From an uncultured Acetatifactor sp. (GTDB lineage Bacteria; Bacillota; Clostridia; Lachnospirales; Lachnospiraceae), in the NCBI GenBank assembly GCA_910585015.1, contig CAJUCT010000005.1, forward strand, positions 79,342 through 143,341: a stretch of 64,000 nucleotides of DNA. The letters run 5' to 3'. Of this stretch, positions 62,840 to 64,000 are shown piece after piece. The translations under genes and the position numbers were made by a program. Each line of letters begins with the position of its first letter. Positions within the stretch are counted from its first letter, which is position 1. The notes beneath the pieces were generated by a model, which searched no databases, had not been told where the DNA came from, and saw only the letters and a program-made list of their open reading frames with translations.

Positions 62840-62878
62840 CCTTATTCACTACAATAGAAAATATGCATTGCGCCTTAT

Positions 62879-63784
62879 CTATTGCTTTGAACTATTCAAC
62901 AACTCATCAATGGCATGAACCAGATTGACAATTTCAGGTTTTGACAGCTGCTTATCCGCCCCCAGGGCCTCGCCCTTTCTCTTCATCTCCTCATTTACCA
63001 AAGAGGAGAAAATGATGATCGGGATATGCTTTGTATTGTCGTCCTCCTTCAGCAGTTTCACCAAGCGGTGTCCATCCATCTGGGGCATCTCTATATCGGT
63101 AATCAGACACCTCACCCTCTGTTCCAGATTGCCTGCTGCTACCCCTGCCATAATATAGTCATAAGCCTCCTGACCATTGGCTGTATGAGTAATATTGGTG
63201 TATCCTGCCTTATTCAGACAGTCCACGATCAACTTGTTCAACAGCTGGGAATCCTCCGCAATCAGAATAGGAACCACACTTCTCTCACGGGGACCCAATT
63301 CTGCTATCTCGGATATCTTCAACCCTGTCTCAGGAGAAATATCAGTCACAATCTTCTCAAAATCGAGAATCACAATCAGCCTGTCGCTGATCTTGACGAT
63401 GCCGCTGGCCACGCCGCTCTCTGCGTCGGACAAGGTTGCATTGGGCGTGATAATATCCTTCCACGTCACTCTATGTATACCTATTACCTGCTCAACATGA
63501 AAGGCAATGTCCAACTTATTGAAATTCGTGATAATAAATAGGCCCTTTTTCTCCATCTGCCCTCTTTGCAGACAGTTCATCAGATCAATGGCCGTAATCA
63601 TACGATCTCTCGGCATGAACACGCCCTCGATGCTGGGATGTGCATTTGGAATCGGCGTAGGTTCCAGATAACCAATGATCTCTTTGACTTTCGCCACGTT
63701 GATGCCATAATAATTCCCATCAACGATAAACTCCAGAATCTCCAACTCGTTTGTTCCATTTTCCAGTAAAATTTTTGTATCCAT
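62879..63784 (-). CDS. cheV: Chemotaxis coupling protein CheV
   Basis: The 301-residue protein has an N-terminal CheW domain (LEFIVDGNYYGINVAKVKEII through GIVKISDRLIVILDFEKIV) and a C-terminal receiver domain (PILIAEDSQLLNKLIVDCL, CLITDIEMPQMDG with the phosphorylated Asp, IIIFSSLVNEEM, ADKQLSKP). CheV couples chemoreceptors to CheA and adjusts signalling when phosphorylated. No other chemotaxis gene is in the window. The ATG at 63784 has GAGGTGGAAG upstream. A terminator follows. Confidence 0.95.
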   Translation of the reverse strand: MDTKILLENGTNELEILEFIVDGNYYGINVAKVKEIIGYLEPTPIPNAHPSIEGVFMPRDRMITAIDLMNCLQRGQMEKKGLFIITNFNKLDIAFHVEQVIGIHRVTWKDIITPNATLSDAESGVASGIVKISDRLIVILDFEKIVTDISPETGLKISEIAELGPRERSVVPILIAEDSQLLNKLIVDCLNKAGYTNITHTANGQEAYDYIMAGVAAGNLEQRVRCLITDIEMPQMDGHRLVKLLKEDDNTKHIPIIIFSSLVNEEMKRKGEALGADKQLSKPEIVNLVHAIDELLNSSKQ

Positions 63785-63840
63785 GTCTTCCACCTCACAT
63801 TTTATGCCCATAAGTCCCTTCGACGTGACTCAGTAGAGAT

Positions 63841-63849
63841 ATTATAACA
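63841..63849 (-). promoter_or_regulatory. Possible extended -10 promoter of cheV
   Basis: On the minus strand ATGTTATAATATC carries TG-T-TATAAT, an extended -10. A consensus -35 is not visible. cheV starts about 55 bases downstream. Confidence 0.5.
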
Positions 63850-63896
63850 TATATTCTCAAAAAAACATACTATTATCTGAAAAAAAATTATTTTTT

Positions 63897-63926
63897 TTAC
63901 AAAAAAAAGCAGGTAACAACCTGCCT
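63897..63926 (-). terminator. Rho-independent terminator for a gene beyond the right edge
   Basis: On the minus strand GCAGGT-TGTT-ACCTGC is followed by TTTTTTTT. The sequence between it and the right edge (63927-64000) has no gene, but contains GTTCAGTGTTCGGTTTTGAG, which looks like rRNA-operon spacer sequence. Confidence 0.85.
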
Positions 63927-64000
63927 ATAAAATATACTTTGAACTCATACCCTCAAAACCGAACACTGAACTACCTTTCCTATCCCTTTGTCTGCTCCTA

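Overview
The window looks like a chromosome segment of an anaerobic Firmicute of the Lachnospiraceae type. The evidence is a PolC-type replicase, meso-diaminopimelate dehydrogenase (Ddh), an ACT/UPF0210 pair, a permuted GH3 beta-glucosidase, a GtrII-like and an LIC_10190-like membrane protein, strong AGGAGG ribosome binding sites and roughly balanced GC content. Almost every gene is on the minus strand. The only clear plus-strand gene is a small XRE regulator at 37238-37606. One tRNA (Leu, anticodon CAA) is present. No rRNA gene, CRISPR array, complete insertion sequence or prophage was seen.

Layout. 1-8.7 kb is housekeeping: UPF0210 with an ACT-domain partner, a WalJ-like MBL hydrolase, a long FtsA-like ATPase translationally coupled to coaE, polA, and an orphan zf-HC2 membrane protein. 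8.8-12.3 kb is an accessory block: two unknown small proteins, an intact AAA-ATPase-like/PD-(D/E)XK protein and a 5'-deleted second copy that shares a near-identical tract with the first. 12.4-18.2 kb carries polC and ispG. 18.4-22.6 kb carries a flavodoxin-like reductase, a GH3 beta-glucosidase with swapped domain order and a broken ATP-grasp gene. 22.9-34.7 kb is rich in GNAT acetyltransferases (six single-domain genes and one ParB-like/GNAT fusion), mixed with a DNA alkylation repair protein, ASCH and NUDIX proteins, two M3-type metallopeptidases (one cytosolic, one exported and membrane anchored) and a YccF protein. 34.8-38.7 kb is a decaying region with two small regulators, a C39-like membrane peptidase, an esterase pseudogene, a doubly deleted ATPase pseudogene and two copies of a 140-bp MITE. 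38.8-42.9 kb has an ABC-F ATPase, an RsmH paralogue, a heptad-repeat coiled-coil protein and tRNA-Leu.

43-54.2 kb is a run of six large polytopic membrane proteins, apparently GT-C-type glycosyltransferases or relatives. It sits directly downstream of ddh, lysA and ldcA (meso-DAP/lysine synthesis and murein tetrapeptide turnover), so a cell-envelope polymer is the likely theme. 57.8-60 kb has ung, hisF and hisH. 60-63.8 kb has a large acidic/lysine-rich single-pass membrane protein, a sirtuin-like protein and cheV, which implies chemotaxis and probably motility.

Several small mobile repeats are dispersed between genes: a 140-bp MITE with terminal inverted repeats and about 10-bp target duplications (three full copies and one half copy), a double-hairpin element that carries a Shine-Dalgarno-like end (several copies), and a short palindromic family (two copies). 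Together with at least six gene remnants they show active small-scale rearrangement. I did not find a complete, convincing new defence or mobile system. The most interesting points are the six-gene GT-C array with the decayed trace of a seventh, the MITE inserted at a promoter, the SD-carrying repeat, and the AAA-ATPase copies at different stages of decay.
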